Assembly: GCF_020176695.1 (NCBI RefSeq)
Contig: NZ_JAIWIA010000022.1
Location: 62,001 to 126,000, forward strand
DNA: 64,000 nt
DNA from: Massilia sp. MS-15
Lineage (GTDB): Bacteria > Pseudomonadota > Gammaproteobacteria > Burkholderiales > Burkholderiaceae_D
Direction of reading: 5' to 3'
Both the position numbers and the translations under genes were made by a program. Under the pieces are notes generated by a model. It saw nothing but the letters and a program-made list of their open reading frames with translations. It was not told the origin of the DNA and did no database searches. This document shows, piece by piece, positions 43,311 to 52,725 of this stretch. Numbering within the stretch: position 1 is the stretch's first letter; each line of letters begins with the position of its first letter.

Positions 43311-44909
43311 TCAGTGACGGAAGTGGCGGGTGCCGGTATACAGCATGACCACGCCACGCTCATCGGCCGCATCGATCACTTCCTGGTCGCGCATCGAGCC
43401 ACCCGGATGGATGACGCAGGTCGCACCCGCATCGACCACCACGTCCAGGCCGTCGCGGAAGGGGAAGAAAGCGTCCGACGCCACCGCCGAGCCACTCAGC
43501 GACAGGCCGGCGTTCTGCGCCTTGATCGAAGCGATGCGCGCCGAGTCGATGCGACTCATCTGGCCAGCGCCGACGCCCAGGGTCATGCCATTGGCGCAGA
43601 ACACGATCGCGTTCGACTTGACGAACTTGGCCACGCGCCAGGCGAACATCAGGTCCTGCAGCTGCTGCTGGGTCGGCTGCTTCTTGCTGACCACGCGCAG
43701 TTCGCCAAGGCCCACGTTCTTCGCATCGGGCGCCTGCACCAGCACGCCGCCGCCCACGCGTTTCAGGTCATAGGCGTTCTGGCCCTCGCCCAGCGGGATC
43801 TCGAGCAGGCGCACGTTCTGCTTGGCGGCCATGATCTGCAGCGCTTCCTCGGTGAAGCGCGGGGCGATCAACACTTCCACGAACAGCTTCGACAGCGCCT
43901 GCGCCGCGCGGCCATCGACCTCGACGTTGAAGGCGATGATGCCCCCGAAAGCCGAGGTCGGATCGGTCTGCAGGGCGCGGGTGTAGGCATCCAGCGCATC
44001 GACGCCGATCGCCACGCCGCAGGGATTGGCGTGCTTGACGATCACGCAACCGGCCGGCTGGCCCAGGCCACCGAGCGTCTTGACGCACTCCCAGGCCGCG
44101 TCCGCGTCGGCGATGTTGTTGTACGACAGTTCCTTGCCCTGCAGCTGGCGGTAGCTGGCCAGCGCGCCCGGGGTCGCCACCAGGTCGCGGTAGAAGGCGG
44201 CGCCCTGGTGCGGGTTCTCGCCATAGCGCATGTCCTGCACCTTTTCAAAGCTCAGGTTCAGGGTCTGCGGATAGCTGGAGCGGGTCGCGTGCTGGCGGTC
44301 TTCGCCCAGGCTGGTCAGATAGTTGGTGATCGCGCCGTCGTACTGGGCGGTGTGGGCGAACACTTTCTTGGCCAGGCGGAATTTCGTTTCGTAGCTGACC
44401 GGCGCTCCACCCACCGCGTCGGCGTTGCCGACGCCTTTCATTTCGGCCAATACCACGCCGTAGTCGCTTGGATCGACAATCACGACCACGTCGCGGTGGT
44501 TCTTGGCCGCCGAGCGCAGCATGGTCGGGCCGCCGATGTCGATGTTCTCGATCGCGTCTTCCAGCGCGCACGCATCCTTGGCGACGGTCTGCTGGAAGGG
44601 ATACAGGTTGACCACGACCATGTCGATCTGCGGGATGCCATGTTCTTCCAGCTTGGCGACGTGTTCCGGGAGGTCGCGCCGGGCCAGGATGCCGCCGTGG
44701 ACTTTCGGATGCAGGGTCTTGACCCGGCCGTCCAGCATTTCCGGGAAGCCGGTGTAGTCGGCAACCTCAGTGACTGGCACGCCATTTTCCTGCAGCAGCT
44801 TTGCGGTACCGCCGGTGGACAGGATGTTGACGCCAAGCGCCGACAGTGCCTTGGCGAAATCAAGGACGCCGGTTTTGTCGGAAACGGAAATCAGTGCTTG
44901 TTTGATCAT
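43311..44909 (-). CDS. purH: Bifunctional AICAR transformylase / IMP cyclohydrolase
   Basis: A 532-residue enzyme for the last two steps of IMP synthesis. The N-terminal cyclohydrolase (MGS-like) domain starts [20 protein letters not shown] with the STGGTAK loop. The C-terminal transformylase domain has the K-H motif in [11 protein letters not shown] and the later [10 protein letters not shown] and HPGGSMRD segments. Length is equal to E. coli PurH (529). The ATG at 44909 is chosen; the frame extends 18 codons upstream without homology. fis lies upstream on the same strand. Confidence 0.97.
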   Translation of the reverse strand: MIKQALISVSDKTGVLDFAKALSALGVNILSTGGTAKLLQENGVPVTEVADYTGFPEMLDGRVKTLHPKVHGGILARRDLPEHVAKLEEHGIPQIDMVVVNLYPFQQTVAKDACALEDAIENIDIGGPTMLRSAAKNHRDVVVIVDPSDYGVVLAEMKGVGNADAVGGAPVSYETKFRLAKKVFAHTAQYDGAITNYLTSLGEDRQHATRSSYPQTLNLSFEKVQDMRYGENPHQGAAFYRDLVATPGALASYRQLQGKELSYNNIADADAAWECVKTLGGLGQPAGCVIVKHANPCGVAIGVDALDAYTRALQTDPTSAFGGIIAFNVEVDGRAAQALSKLFVEVLIAPRFTEEALQIMAAKQNVRLLEIPLGEGQNAYDLKRVGGGVLVQAPDAKNVGLGELRVVSKKQPTQQQLQDLMFAWRVAKFVKSNAIVFCANGMTLGVGAGQMSRIDSARIASIKAQNAGLSLSGSAVASDAFFPFRDGLDVVVDAGATCVIHPGGSMRDQEVIDAADERGVVMLYTGTRHFRH

Positions 44910-45010
44910 GGTGAGGCCTGTTGTTGAGAATTCTGGCGCCCCCGGAGGACGGGGCGGGCGCACGGCGACCAGGCCGCGCTCCAGAACACGGCCATGCCAT
45001 GCAGTGAAGC

Positions 45011-45244
45011 CTAGAGGAGCCCGTGCTCCTGCAGTTTCTTGCGCAAAGTGTTCCGGTTGATGCCCAGCATCTGCGCCGCGTGCGACTGGTTGCCATCGGC
45101 GCGCGTCATGACCACTTCAAGGACCGGCTTTTCCACCGTCAGCACCATCATGTCGTAGATGTTGGTCGGTTTCTGCTCGCCCAGATCGTTGAAATAGTCC
45201 TCGAGGCTTTTCTGGACGACTTCCTGGATACTTTCTTTGCTCAT
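45011..45244 (-). CDS. fis: Fis-family nucleoid/DNA-binding protein
   Basis: A 77-residue Fis-type protein. The C-terminal helix-turn-helix reads [20 protein letters not shown], followed by [11 protein letters not shown], and is nearly the canonical Fis end. It is shorter than E. coli Fis (98) because the N-terminal beta-hairpin arms are reduced, as usual in Burkholderiales. It sits in the conserved dusB-fis-purH order, and dusB-fis are normally co-transcribed. Confidence 0.95.
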   Translation of the reverse strand: MSKESIQEVVQKSLEDYFNDLGEQKPTNIYDMMVLTVEKPVLEVVMTRADGNQSHAAQMLGINRNTLRKKLQEHGLL

Positions 45245-45341
45245 GTTCTCTGCTGCTTCATCCTGGTTAATGATTGCTCGCCGCTGGCGCAGCGCGTCCC
45301 CGTTTTATTCTGATTCTTGTGCACTGCTTGTTATTACGCCT

Positions 45342-46403
45342 TCAGGCCGCCATCGCAGGATGGTCGAGATGCGCGCCGGCAGAAGTGGCCGACGATTCGG
45401 CCGAAAGCGCGGGCCGGTATTGTAACCGCTCGCCATACTGGTGTTGCGATTTGAAAAACGCGTCGACGGCCGCGAGTTGCTCGGCAGTCGATTCCAACAG
45501 ATTCATGCGCTGGCGGAATGCTTCGCCGCCCGGCAAGTCCTCGACATACCAGCCGATGTGCTTGCGGGCCGTGCGCACCCCGACGTATTCGCCATAGAAG
45601 GCGTAGTGCGCCGGCAGGTGCTCGTTCATCAGGGCCCGTACCTCTTCGACCAGCGGCGCCGGCAAATGCTCGCCCGTGCGCAGGTAATGGTCGATCTCGC
45701 GGCAGATCCAGGGACGGCCCTGGGCGGCGCGGCCGATCATCACCGCGTCCGCACCGGTATAGTCGAGCACGAATTTCGCCTTTTCCGGTGTCGTGATGTC
45801 GCCGTTGGCCACCACCGGGATACCCACCGCCGCCTTCACCGCGCGGATGGTGTCGTATTCGGCTTCGCCCTTGTAGCCGTCGGCGCGGGTGCGGCCGTGC
45901 AGGGTCAGCATCTGGATGCCGGCCTGCTCGGCCATGCGGGCAATGTTCAGGGCGTTCCTGTTTTGCCGGTCCCAGCCGGTGCGGAACTTCAGGGTGACCG
46001 GCACATCCACCGCCTCGACCACGGCGTGCAGGATGCGCTCGACCAGGTCTTCGTGCTGCAGCAGGGCCGAACCGCACCAGCTGTTGCACACCTTTTTTAC
46101 CGGGCAACCCATGTTGATGTCGATGATCTGGGCGCCGCGCTCGACATTGAACCTGGCGCAGTCGGCCAGGTCCTGGGGATCGGCACCGGCGATCTGTACC
46201 GCCTTCGGTTCCATTTCGCCGGCGTGGTCGATGCGGCGCGAGGTTTTTTCGCTGGCCCACAGGCGCGGGTTCGAGGCCGCCATCTCGGACACGGCGTAGC
46301 CCGCGCCCAGCTGCTTGCACAGCTGGCGGAACGGGCGGTCCGTCACCCCGGCCATGGGAGCGACGAAGACATTGTTACGCAGGATATAAGGACCGATTTG
46401 CAC
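45342..46403 (-). CDS. dusB: tRNA-dihydrouridine synthase B
   Basis: A 353-residue flavoenzyme that reduces uridine in tRNA. The FMN barrel starts NNVFVAPMAGVTDRPFRQ. The catalytic Cys100 is in DINMGCPVKKV, and the FMN-phosphate region is GIPVVANGDI and ADAVMIGRAAQG. The C-terminal helical domain (MNEHLPAHYAFYGEYVGVRT) binds tRNA. DusB is chosen over DusA or DusC by the position directly before fis. A 180-base gap upstream holds no recognised element. Confidence 0.95.
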   Translation of the reverse strand: MQIGPYILRNNVFVAPMAGVTDRPFRQLCKQLGAGYAVSEMAASNPRLWASEKTSRRIDHAGEMEPKAVQIAGADPQDLADCARFNVERGAQIIDINMGCPVKKVCNSWCGSALLQHEDLVERILHAVVEAVDVPVTLKFRTGWDRQNRNALNIARMAEQAGIQMLTLHGRTRADGYKGEAEYDTIRAVKAAVGIPVVANGDITTPEKAKFVLDYTGADAVMIGRAAQGRPWICREIDHYLRTGEHLPAPLVEEVRALMNEHLPAHYAFYGEYVGVRTARKHIGWYVEDLPGGEAFRQRMNLLESTAEQLAAVDAFFKSQHQYGERLQYRPALSAESSATSAGAHLDHPAMAA

Positions 46404-46584
46404 AGCGGGCGATCATGGAAGTTTCTCGGGGAACCTATTATTTTACCTTATTCGCTGCTCAAAATAGCGGCAGAATTTTTGGTATTGTTGCGTGTGTGAT
46501 ATTGGCAGGCGGCGGCAGTAGGCGTAGGGGCGGCCGCCGCGCGCACCGGCACGGCAAGCCGCCCGCGTGTTTCACGCGCGCCGC

Positions 46585-47253
46585 TCAGCCAATATCGTCC
46601 AGCACCGCCGGCTGCAGGTGGGCCACTTCGCCCCAGCTCAGCAGGCGCAGCCGGCCCTGCTCCGCCACGAACCGGTTCACGCTCGCGTTCAGCACCTTGA
46701 AGTCGCGCGGGGTTTCCAGCGGCAGGCCGAGCGCGGCCCGGTAGGCGCATTCCAGCACCCCGCCATGCGCGACCAGGGCGATGGTCTGGCCCGGGTGCGC
46801 CGCCGCATGCGCCATGATCGCGCGCATAGTGCGCCCGAAGAACTGGCGGAAGCTCTCGCCACGGTTGGCACCGAGCGGCAGCGCGGCATCGACGTCGCGC
46901 GCCTGCCAGGCGGCGAACTCGAGCGGGAAACGGGAAGCGATCTCGCTGTACAACAAGCCCTCGAAGCCGCCATAGCAGCGCTCGCGCAGGGCGCGATCGA
47001 TGCCGATGGCGAGGCCGCGCCGGCGCGCGATCGCTTCGGCGGTCTGGCGCGCGCGCAGCAGGTCGCTGGAGACGATGTGGTCGATCGGCTCGGACGCCAG
47101 GGCGGCGCCCAGCAGCGCCGCCTGGCGTTCGCCCTCGGCGTTCAGGGCGATGTCGAGGTGCCCCTGCAGCCGCTTGTCGGCGTTCCAGGCGGTTTCGCCA
47201 TGGCGGATCAGGAGGATGGTGGCAGGCAAGCCTGCCTTGTCATTCAAAAGCAT
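46585..47253 (-). CDS. Histidine phosphatase (phosphoglycerate-mutase-like) family protein
   Basis: A 222-residue enzyme with the RHGETAWN phosphohistidine loop (His about 18), the second catalytic His in LVAHGGVLE and the acid RERCYGGFEG. It is cofactor-independent phosphatase-like, not a metabolic mutase by context. The substrate may be a phosphosugar or nucleotide. It starts 36 bases after the YbhB gene and is the last gene of a tyrS-dtd-ybhB-phosphatase run. Confidence 0.88.
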   Translation of the reverse strand: MLLNDKAGLPATILLIRHGETAWNADKRLQGHLDIALNAEGERQAALLGAALASEPIDHIVSSDLLRARQTAEAIARRRGLAIGIDRALRERCYGGFEGLLYSEIASRFPLEFAAWQARDVDAALPLGANRGESFRQFFGRTMRAIMAHAAAHPGQTIALVAHGGVLECAYRAALGLPLETPRDFKVLNASVNRFVAEQGRLRLLSWGEVAHLQPAVLDDIG

Positions 47254-47289
47254 GAAGGTTCGTTCGCCCGAACCTCGGGGCGCTATTTT

Positions 47290-47952
47290 CTAGATGAGTG
47301 TCGCCGCGACGGCGGGATTGAGCGAGTACACGCCGAAGGTGCGTGCCTCGTCGAGGATATGGCCGCGGATCGCCAGGCGCAGTTCGGCGCCGGTGAACCG
47401 CCCCACCAGCGGCAGCCGCGGGATGTCGAGCGCATACAGCGTAAACACATAGGTATGCACGCGCTCGTCGTTCCAGGGTGGGCATGGACCGTCATAGCCA
47501 TAGTATTCGCCGGCCATGGTCGGGTCTTCGGCGAACCAGCCGGTATAGTCGTTCACTCCCTGTCGCAACTGGTGCTCGGTACCGTTCTTGATCGTGAAGG
47601 GGACCAGGGGACCGGTCTTGCCGTGCGGCGTGACCATGTCGGAAAACATGCCCTCGGCCAGCGATTCCAGGCAGACCGGGATGTCCACCAGCGACCAGTG
47701 GAAGAAATCCACCCGCGGCAGCGCGGCCGGGACCGTCTTGCCTTCCTGGTTGACCTTGTCGCCGACGGAGGGGACATCGGGGTCGTGGCAGATCAGCACC
47801 AGCGACTTGGCGCCGTCCGGCACGTCAGCCCAGGCCAGGTGCGGACTACGGTTGCTGGACAGCTTGACGTGGCTGCCGGGATCGATCACGGCAAACGCGC
47901 AGGCGGGCGGAATGACCCCGCCCTCGGTGAATGACTCGCTCCAGATTCGCAT
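47290..47952 (-). CDS. YbhB/YbcL (PEBP) family protein
   Basis: A 220-residue member of the phosphatidylethanolamine-binding-like family. The ligand-pocket motif is visible in LVLICHDPDVPS and FFHWSLVDIP, with YYGYDGPCPPWNDERVHTYVF carrying the GPxPP-x-H/R-type element. The bacterial members YbhB and YbcL are cytoplasmic or periplasmic and of unclear role. No signal peptide is seen here. The start at 47952 has a GGGAGGA ribosome site; longer in-frame starts lack one. Confidence 0.85.
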   Translation of the reverse strand: MRIWSESFTEGGVIPPACAFAVIDPGSHVKLSSNRSPHLAWADVPDGAKSLVLICHDPDVPSVGDKVNQEGKTVPAALPRVDFFHWSLVDIPVCLESLAEGMFSDMVTPHGKTGPLVPFTIKNGTEHQLRQGVNDYTGWFAEDPTMAGEYYGYDGPCPPWNDERVHTYVFTLYALDIPRLPLVGRFTGAELRLAIRGHILDEARTFGVYSLNPAVAATLI

Positions 47953-48002
47953 ACGTCCTCCCTGCCCCTTCATCGTATTGACCTTCGTTGACGGCGCGGG
48001 TT

Positions 48003-48470
48003 TCATCGGCCTGCGACGGAAACCGCGACCGGATCAACCTGCAGCCAGAAAGTCACAGGGCCGTCGTTGACAAGTGAAACTTTCATGTCGGCGCCGAATT
48101 TGCCGGTTTCGACAATGCCATGACGCCCGCGCGCCTGTCGCACGACATGCTCGAACAGGCGCCGTCCGTCTTCCGGCGCGGCGGCCGGCGAGAACGACGG
48201 CCGGGTACCGGACTTCGTGTCGGCCGCCAGCGTGAACTGCGGCACCAGCAGCAGGCCACCGGCCGTGTCGGCGAGACTGCGGTTCATCTTGCCGGCCGCG
48301 TCGGGGAACACGCGGTAGCCCAGCAGCTTGGCCAGCAGCGCCTCGGCTTCCCGCTCGGTATCGCCCTTTTCGGCGCACACCAGCACCAGCAGCCCGGCCC
48401 CGATCGCGCCGACGGTGTCGCCGTCGACGCGCACGCTGGCCTCGCTGACGCGCTGCAACAGGGCAATCAT
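48003..48470 (-). CDS. dtd: D-aminoacyl-tRNA deacylase
   Basis: A 155-residue proofreading enzyme that removes D-amino acids from tRNA. It starts [17 protein letters not shown]. The two active-site signatures are [10 protein letters not shown] (family SQFTL) and NDGPVTFWL (family GPVT, with the cross-subunit Gly-cisPro). Its ATG overlaps the tyrS stop (ATGA), a sensible pairing since TyrRS is a main source of D-Tyr-tRNA. Confidence 0.95.
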   Translation of the reverse strand: MIALLQRVSEASVRVDGDTVGAIGAGLLVLVCAEKGDTEREAEALLAKLLGYRVFPDAAGKMNRSLADTAGGLLLVPQFTLAADTKSGTRPSFSPAAAPEDGRRLFEHVVRQARGRHGIVETGKFGADMKVSLVNDGPVTFWLQVDPVAVSVAGR

Positions 48471-49729
48471 GCCAGCGTCACGCGCGCGAACTTGCGCTTG
48501 CCCACCTGTATGACGAAGCTGCCGGCCGCGACCTGCAAGCCCTTGTCGCCCACCACGGCGCCGTCGATGCGCACGCCGCCCTGGTCGACCATGCGCATGG
48601 CTTCCGAGGTCGAGGCGCACAGGCCGGCGGCCTTCAGCAGCTGGGCCACGCCCAGCGGCGCGCCGGACAGGCTGACTTCCGGCACGTCGTCCGGAATGCC
48701 GCCCTTCGCGCGGTTGACGAAGTCGGCCAGCGCATCCTCGGCGGCTTGCGCCGAATGGAAGCGCGCGACGATTTCCTTGCCCAGTGCAACTTTCGCATCG
48801 CGCGGATTGGCGCCGCCGGCCACTTCCGCCTTGACCTGCGCGATCTCGCCGATCGATCGGAAGGACAGCAGGTCGTAGTACTTCCACATCATCTCGTCCG
48901 AGATGCTCATCAGCTTGGCGAACATGGTGTTCGGCGCTTCCGTGATGCCAATATAGTTGTTCTTCGACTTGGACATCTTCTCGACGCCATCCAGGCCTTC
49001 GAGCAGGGGCATGGTCAGGATACACTGCTGCTCCTGGCCATAATCCTTTTGCAGCTCGCGGCCGACCAGCAGGTTGAATTTTTGATCCGTTCCACCCAGC
49101 TCAAGGTCCGCGTGCAGGGCGACGGAATCATAGCCTTGCATGAGCGGATACAGGAACTCATGGACCGCAATCGGGGTCCCACTCTTGTAGCGCTTGGTGA
49201 AGTCGTCGCGTTCCATCATCCGGGCCACGGTATAGCGCGAGGCCAGCTGGATCAAGCCGCGCGCGCCCAGCGGGTCGCACCATTCGGAGTTGTAGCGGAT
49301 TTCCGTGCGCGCGGCATCCAGCACCAGCGATGCTTGGCGGAAATACGTCATGGCATTTTCCTCGACCTGCTCGCGGGTCAGCGGCGGGCGGGTGGCATTG
49401 CGGCCCGACGGGTCGCCAATCATCGAGGTGAAGTCGCCGATCAGGAAAATCACCTGGTGACCCAGGTCTTGTAGCTGGCGCATCTTGTTCAGCACCACGG
49501 TGTGGCCAAGGTGCAGGTCGGGCGCGGTCGGGTCCAGGCCCAGCTTGATGCGCAGCGGCTTGCCGCTCTGTTCGGAACGGGCCAGTTTCTGGGCGAATTC
49601 GCTTTCGATCAGCAGTTCATCGACACCGCGCTTGGCGATGGCCAGTGCTTCCTGCACCTTGTCGGTCAATGGCATAGGGGCGGAAGACGTCACCGGGGCG
49701 CCCTTACCGGACGAGGCAATGGAAGTCAT
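48467..49729 (-). CDS. tyrS: Tyrosine-tRNA ligase
   Basis: A 420-residue class I synthetase. The HIGH motif is HLGH in [13 protein letters not shown] and the KMSKS loop reads [10 protein letters not shown], so it belongs to the TyrRS group with canonical KMSKS rather than the KFGKT type of E. coli TyrS. A C-terminal S4-like RNA-binding domain is present ([20 protein letters not shown]). The ATG at 49729 is the best in-frame start but has a weak ribosome site; another ATG at 49675 ([10 protein letters not shown]) is possible. The M23 peptidase gene runs divergently. Confidence 0.95.
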   Translation of the reverse strand: MTSIASSGKGAPVTSSAPMPLTDKVQEALAIAKRGVDELLIESEFAQKLARSEQSGKPLRIKLGLDPTAPDLHLGHTVVLNKMRQLQDLGHQVIFLIGDFTSMIGDPSGRNATRPPLTREQVEENAMTYFRQASLVLDAARTEIRYNSEWCDPLGARGLIQLASRYTVARMMERDDFTKRYKSGTPIAVHEFLYPLMQGYDSVALHADLELGGTDQKFNLLVGRELQKDYGQEQQCILTMPLLEGLDGVEKMSKSKNNYIGITEAPNTMFAKLMSISDEMMWKYYDLLSFRSIGEIAQVKAEVAGGANPRDAKVALGKEIVARFHSAQAAEDALADFVNRAKGGIPDDVPEVSLSGAPLGVAQLLKAAGLCASTSEAMRMVDQGGVRIDGAVVGDKGLQVAAGSFVIQVGKRKFARVTLA

Positions 49730-49776
49730 AAATTCGTGTAGGAAATAAGCTAAAACGGTTGTAGGACCAGATCTTT

Positions 49777-49785
49777 TGGTATAAT
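49777..49785 (+). promoter_or_regulatory. Extended -10 promoter of the M23 peptidase gene
   Basis: TGG followed by a perfect TATAAT (49780-49785) forms an extended -10 element about 90 bases before the proposed ATG, in the tyrS-peptidase divergent gap. The -35 region (GGTTGT or TTGTAG) is poor, as tolerated with an extended -10. Confidence 0.55.
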
Positions 49786-49876
49786 TCACGATCGTTTTTA
49801 TGTTTCCTGCAGAAAACTTTGCAGACACATAAAAGATTCGGTCGTGGAAGTTCAGCCGCAAATTTTAACTGATTGC

Positions 49877-51241
49877 ATGAACCCTATACAGAAAATCACC
49901 CGTCAAAGCCTGCTCCAGCTGGTGCCGCGGACCCGCAAGGCGCGTATCCTCAGCGCCGGCGCCGCGCTCCTGAGCGTGTGCGCCTTCGGTGCCGTCGCAG
50001 TGGCCCCGATCGCTCCCGACGTGGCGGATATGCCGGTCAGGTCGATCGAGCAATCCCTGGAACTGCCGAACCTGGCAGACCAGATCGCCGCCCTCCAGCA
50101 AGACGAGCAGCAATTCATCCGTGAAGAGCGTATCCGCCCCGGCGATTCGCTCGGTTCCCTGTTCACCCGCCTTGGCGTCGATGACGCCGATGCCCAGAAA
50201 TTCGTCCGTACCAACAAGACCGCCCGCCGCCTGCTGTCGCTCAAGACCGGCAAGCGCATCCAGGCCGAGACCGATGAGAATGGCCTGCTGCTGTCGCTGC
50301 GCGCCGTGATCGCCGACGGCAAGGCTGGCGAAGCGCGCCAGGTGGAAGTCGAACGCCAGGGCGACCGCTTCGTCGCCACCGATGCGCCAGCCAAGCTGGA
50401 ACGCCGCGTCGAGATGCGTTCGCGCGTCATCGCCAGCTCGCTGTACTCGGCCACCGACTCGAATGTCGATGGCGGCAGCATGCCGGACTCGGTGGTCAGC
50501 CAGATGATCGAGATGTTCTCGACCAACATCGACTTCCGTTCCGACATCAAGCGCGGCGACAGGTTCAATGTGGTGTACGAGACCTTCTGGCTCGATGGCG
50601 AACTGGTCAAGACCGGCCGCATCCTGGCAGGCGAGTTCGTCAACCGTGGCGTCGCCTACCAGTCGGTCTGGTACGAAGACCCGGTCACCAAGCAGGGCGG
50701 CTACTACAGCCTGGACGGCAAGGCGCTGAAGAAGGCCTTCCTCAAGTCCCCGCTGGAATTCTCGCGCATCTCTTCCGGCTTCTCGATGCGCGTGCATCCG
50801 CTATCGGGCAAGTGGAAGGCGCACAAGGGCGTCGACTACGCCGCCGCGCAAGGCACCCCGATCCGCGCTTCGGCCGACGGCACCGTCGACTTCGCCGGCA
50901 ACAGCGGCGGCTACGGCAACCAGGTCGTCCTCAAGCACTGGTCGAGCTACAGCACCGCCTACGCCCACATGAGCCGCATCGCGCCGGGCATGCGCAAGGG
51001 CGCCAAGGTCAGCCAGGGACAAGTGATCGGCTACGTCGGCTCGACCGGCTGGTCGACCGGCCCGCACCTGCACTACGAGTTCCGCGTAGCCGGCCAGGCC
51101 CAGGATCCGGGCAAGCTGAAGTCGCTGGTCCAGCAGCCGCTGAACCAGGCCGAAGCGGCCCGTTTCCGCATGGCCGCCGCCGACATGAAGCACCGCTTCT
51201 CGCTGCTCGCACCGAGCGGCAATGCGATGGCTGCCCACTAA
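49877..51241 (+). CDS. M23-family metallopeptidase (cell-wall endopeptidase)
   Basis: A 454-residue envelope enzyme expected to cut peptidoglycan cross-links. One N-terminal membrane/signal helix (ILSAGAALLSVCAFGAVAVAPI) is followed by an OapA/LysM-like region (RPGDSLGSLFTRLGVD), a linker, and the C-terminal LytM domain. The zinc ligands are visible: HKGVDYAA and HLHYEFR (H-x-H), with HPLSGKWKAHKG before them. This is the MepM/NlpD-like layout. The ATG at 49877 is used; a GTG at 49844 is an alternative. A strong terminator follows. Confidence 0.9.
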   Translation: MNPIQKITRQSLLQLVPRTRKARILSAGAALLSVCAFGAVAVAPIAPDVADMPVRSIEQSLELPNLADQIAALQQDEQQFIREERIRPGDSLGSLFTRLGVDDADAQKFVRTNKTARRLLSLKTGKRIQAETDENGLLLSLRAVIADGKAGEARQVEVERQGDRFVATDAPAKLERRVEMRSRVIASSLYSATDSNVDGGSMPDSVVSQMIEMFSTNIDFRSDIKRGDRFNVVYETFWLDGELVKTGRILAGEFVNRGVAYQSVWYEDPVTKQGGYYSLDGKALKKAFLKSPLEFSRISSGFSMRVHPLSGKWKAHKGVDYAAAQGTPIRASADGTVDFAGNSGGYGNQVVLKHWSSYSTAYAHMSRIAPGMRKGAKVSQGQVIGYVGSTGWSTGPHLHYEFRVAGQAQDPGKLKSLVQQPLNQAEAARFRMAAADMKHRFSLLAPSGNAMAAH

Positions 51242-51258
51242 GCGCTTTCGCTTCATTC

Positions 51259-51295
51259 AACGCCCCGCCGCATCGAGCATGCCGCGGGGCGTTTT
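51259..51295 (+). terminator. Rho-independent terminator of the M23 peptidase gene
   Basis: AACGCCCCGC (51259-51268) pairs with GCGGGGCGTT (51284-51293) and ends in a T run. It lies 18 bases past the stop codon. Confidence 0.85.
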
Positions 51296-51315
51296 GTTAA
51301 GGGGTCGATAAGCCC

Positions 51316-51357
51316 TTCCATGCAATAGCAATTATTTTGCTATTGCATGGAATTTTT
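51316..51357 (+). terminator. Perfect 16-bp AT-rich hairpin with T tract
   Basis: TTCCATGCAATAGCAA (51316-51331) is the exact reverse complement of TTGCTATTGCATGGAA (51337-51352), with a 5-base loop and five T behind. It looks like a second terminator, but the peptidase gene already has one 20 bases earlier. The stem is AT-rich in a GC-rich genome, and it sits 63 bases before the next gene's start. Confidence 0.7.
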
Positions 51358-51419
51358 GTTACTTGGCATTGTCCTTCAATGCTAGAGTAAGAAAAGACCA
51401 ACACTATTGGAGGCTTACC

Positions 51420-52595
51420 GTGCTCAGGCTCATCGGCATCATCCTGCTCGTTCTCATCGGCGCACCATCCCATGCCCAGCAGGCTTTTCCCTTCCATGAC
51501 AAGCCGGGCAGCTTCGCGGTGGGCTTCCGCGTGCTCGGGCAGGTGGATCCGAGTCGCAGCTATCCTGCGGGCGCGCCGGCCGGTGCACGCAAGCCACGCC
51601 CGATCCAGACCGCCATCTGGTATCCGGCGGTCAAAGGCGGGCAGGCGATGCGCTATGACGATTATCTCCAGTTGCTGGGCTGGGACGACGATTTCGACCG
51701 CTCCCCTGCCGAGCGGGACAAGGTGCTCGCGGAATGGCTGAGGATCGTCACCGAAGGTCGATCCACTGAACAGATCGCTGCGGAGCGCAGGCACGTGCGC
51801 TGGGCCGTGCGCGAGGCGAAGGCGCTGCCGGGCAAGTACCCGGTAGTGATCTATTCGCCTAGCCTGAGCAGCAATGTGTTCGAGAATGCCGAGATGATGG
51901 AACTCCTGGCCAGCCACGGCTATGTCGTGATTGCCAGCCCGGCACTGGGCGTGGACGGGCGCTGGCAGAAGGACGACCTGGCACATGCCGAGACCCAGGC
52001 GGCCGACATCCGTTTCCTGGTCGGCTATGCCCAGTCGCTGCCCCAGGCCGACACCAGCCGCCTGGCGGTCGCCGGCTTTTCCTGGGGCGGCATGGCCAAT
52101 GTGCTGGCCGCGGCCCAGGACGAGCGCATCAAGGCTTTGGTCTGCCTGGACGGCACGGTGCGCTACCGCCATGCCATGCTGGAGAAAGTACCCTACCTGA
52201 AGCCGGCGCAGCTGCGCACACCCCTGCTTTACCTGGCCCAGCGCCCGCCGCCCTTCGAGCGCGGCCTGAAGCACAAGCCTGACCACTCCGGCAGCATCCT
52301 GCAGAAGATGACGGGCGCCGACGTCTACCTGCTGACGATGTACGCGATGGAACACGTGTATTTCGGCAGCAGCTACCTGCGCCTCGATCCGCTCGACTTC
52401 GGCGATTACACCCGTGATGAAGTGGCCCAATCCTATGCGCAGAGTGCGCGCTATGTCCTTCACTTCCTGAACGGCGCCCTGAAGGGCGACCGGGAAGGCT
52501 TCGCCTATCTGATGCAGAAGCCCGAACAGCTCGGCATGCCCCGGCACAGCGTCCACAGCCAGTTTTTCGCGGCGCGTCCATGGTTGCCTCCGTGA
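51420..52595 (+). CDS. Exported alpha/beta hydrolase (dienelactone-hydrolase/PAF-acetylhydrolase-like)
   Basis: A 391-residue protein with a signal peptide (LIGIILLVLIGAPSHAQ). The alpha/beta hydrolase core has PVVIYSPSLSSN (oxyanion strand) and nucleophile Ser in VAGFSWGGMAN. A late His (MEHVYFGSS) is a candidate for the triad. The start is GTG at 51420 with a GGAGG ribosome site; the frame is open further upstream without one. Substrate unknown; periplasmic or secreted location is likely. Confidence 0.8.
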   Translation: MLRLIGIILLVLIGAPSHAQQAFPFHDKPGSFAVGFRVLGQVDPSRSYPAGAPAGARKPRPIQTAIWYPAVKGGQAMRYDDYLQLLGWDDDFDRSPAERDKVLAEWLRIVTEGRSTEQIAAERRHVRWAVREAKALPGKYPVVIYSPSLSSNVFENAEMMELLASHGYVVIASPALGVDGRWQKDDLAHAETQAADIRFLVGYAQSLPQADTSRLAVAGFSWGGMANVLAAAQDERIKALVCLDGTVRYRHAMLEKVPYLKPAQLRTPLLYLAQRPPPFERGLKHKPDHSGSILQKMTGADVYLLTMYAMEHVYFGSSYLRLDPLDFGDYTRDEVAQSYAQSARYVLHFLNGALKGDREGFAYLMQKPEQLGMPRHSVHSQFFAARPWLPP

Positions 52596-52725
52596 GCGGA
52601 TGGGCAAATCCACCGATCCTCGCAGCGCCCCGCCGCTTTCCCTTTCGGGCTCGACCGTTTAGACTGCATGACCGGTCAGCCTTGACCTCAGCTGAGCCAA
52701 GCTGCCAATTCAATGTGAGAAGAAC

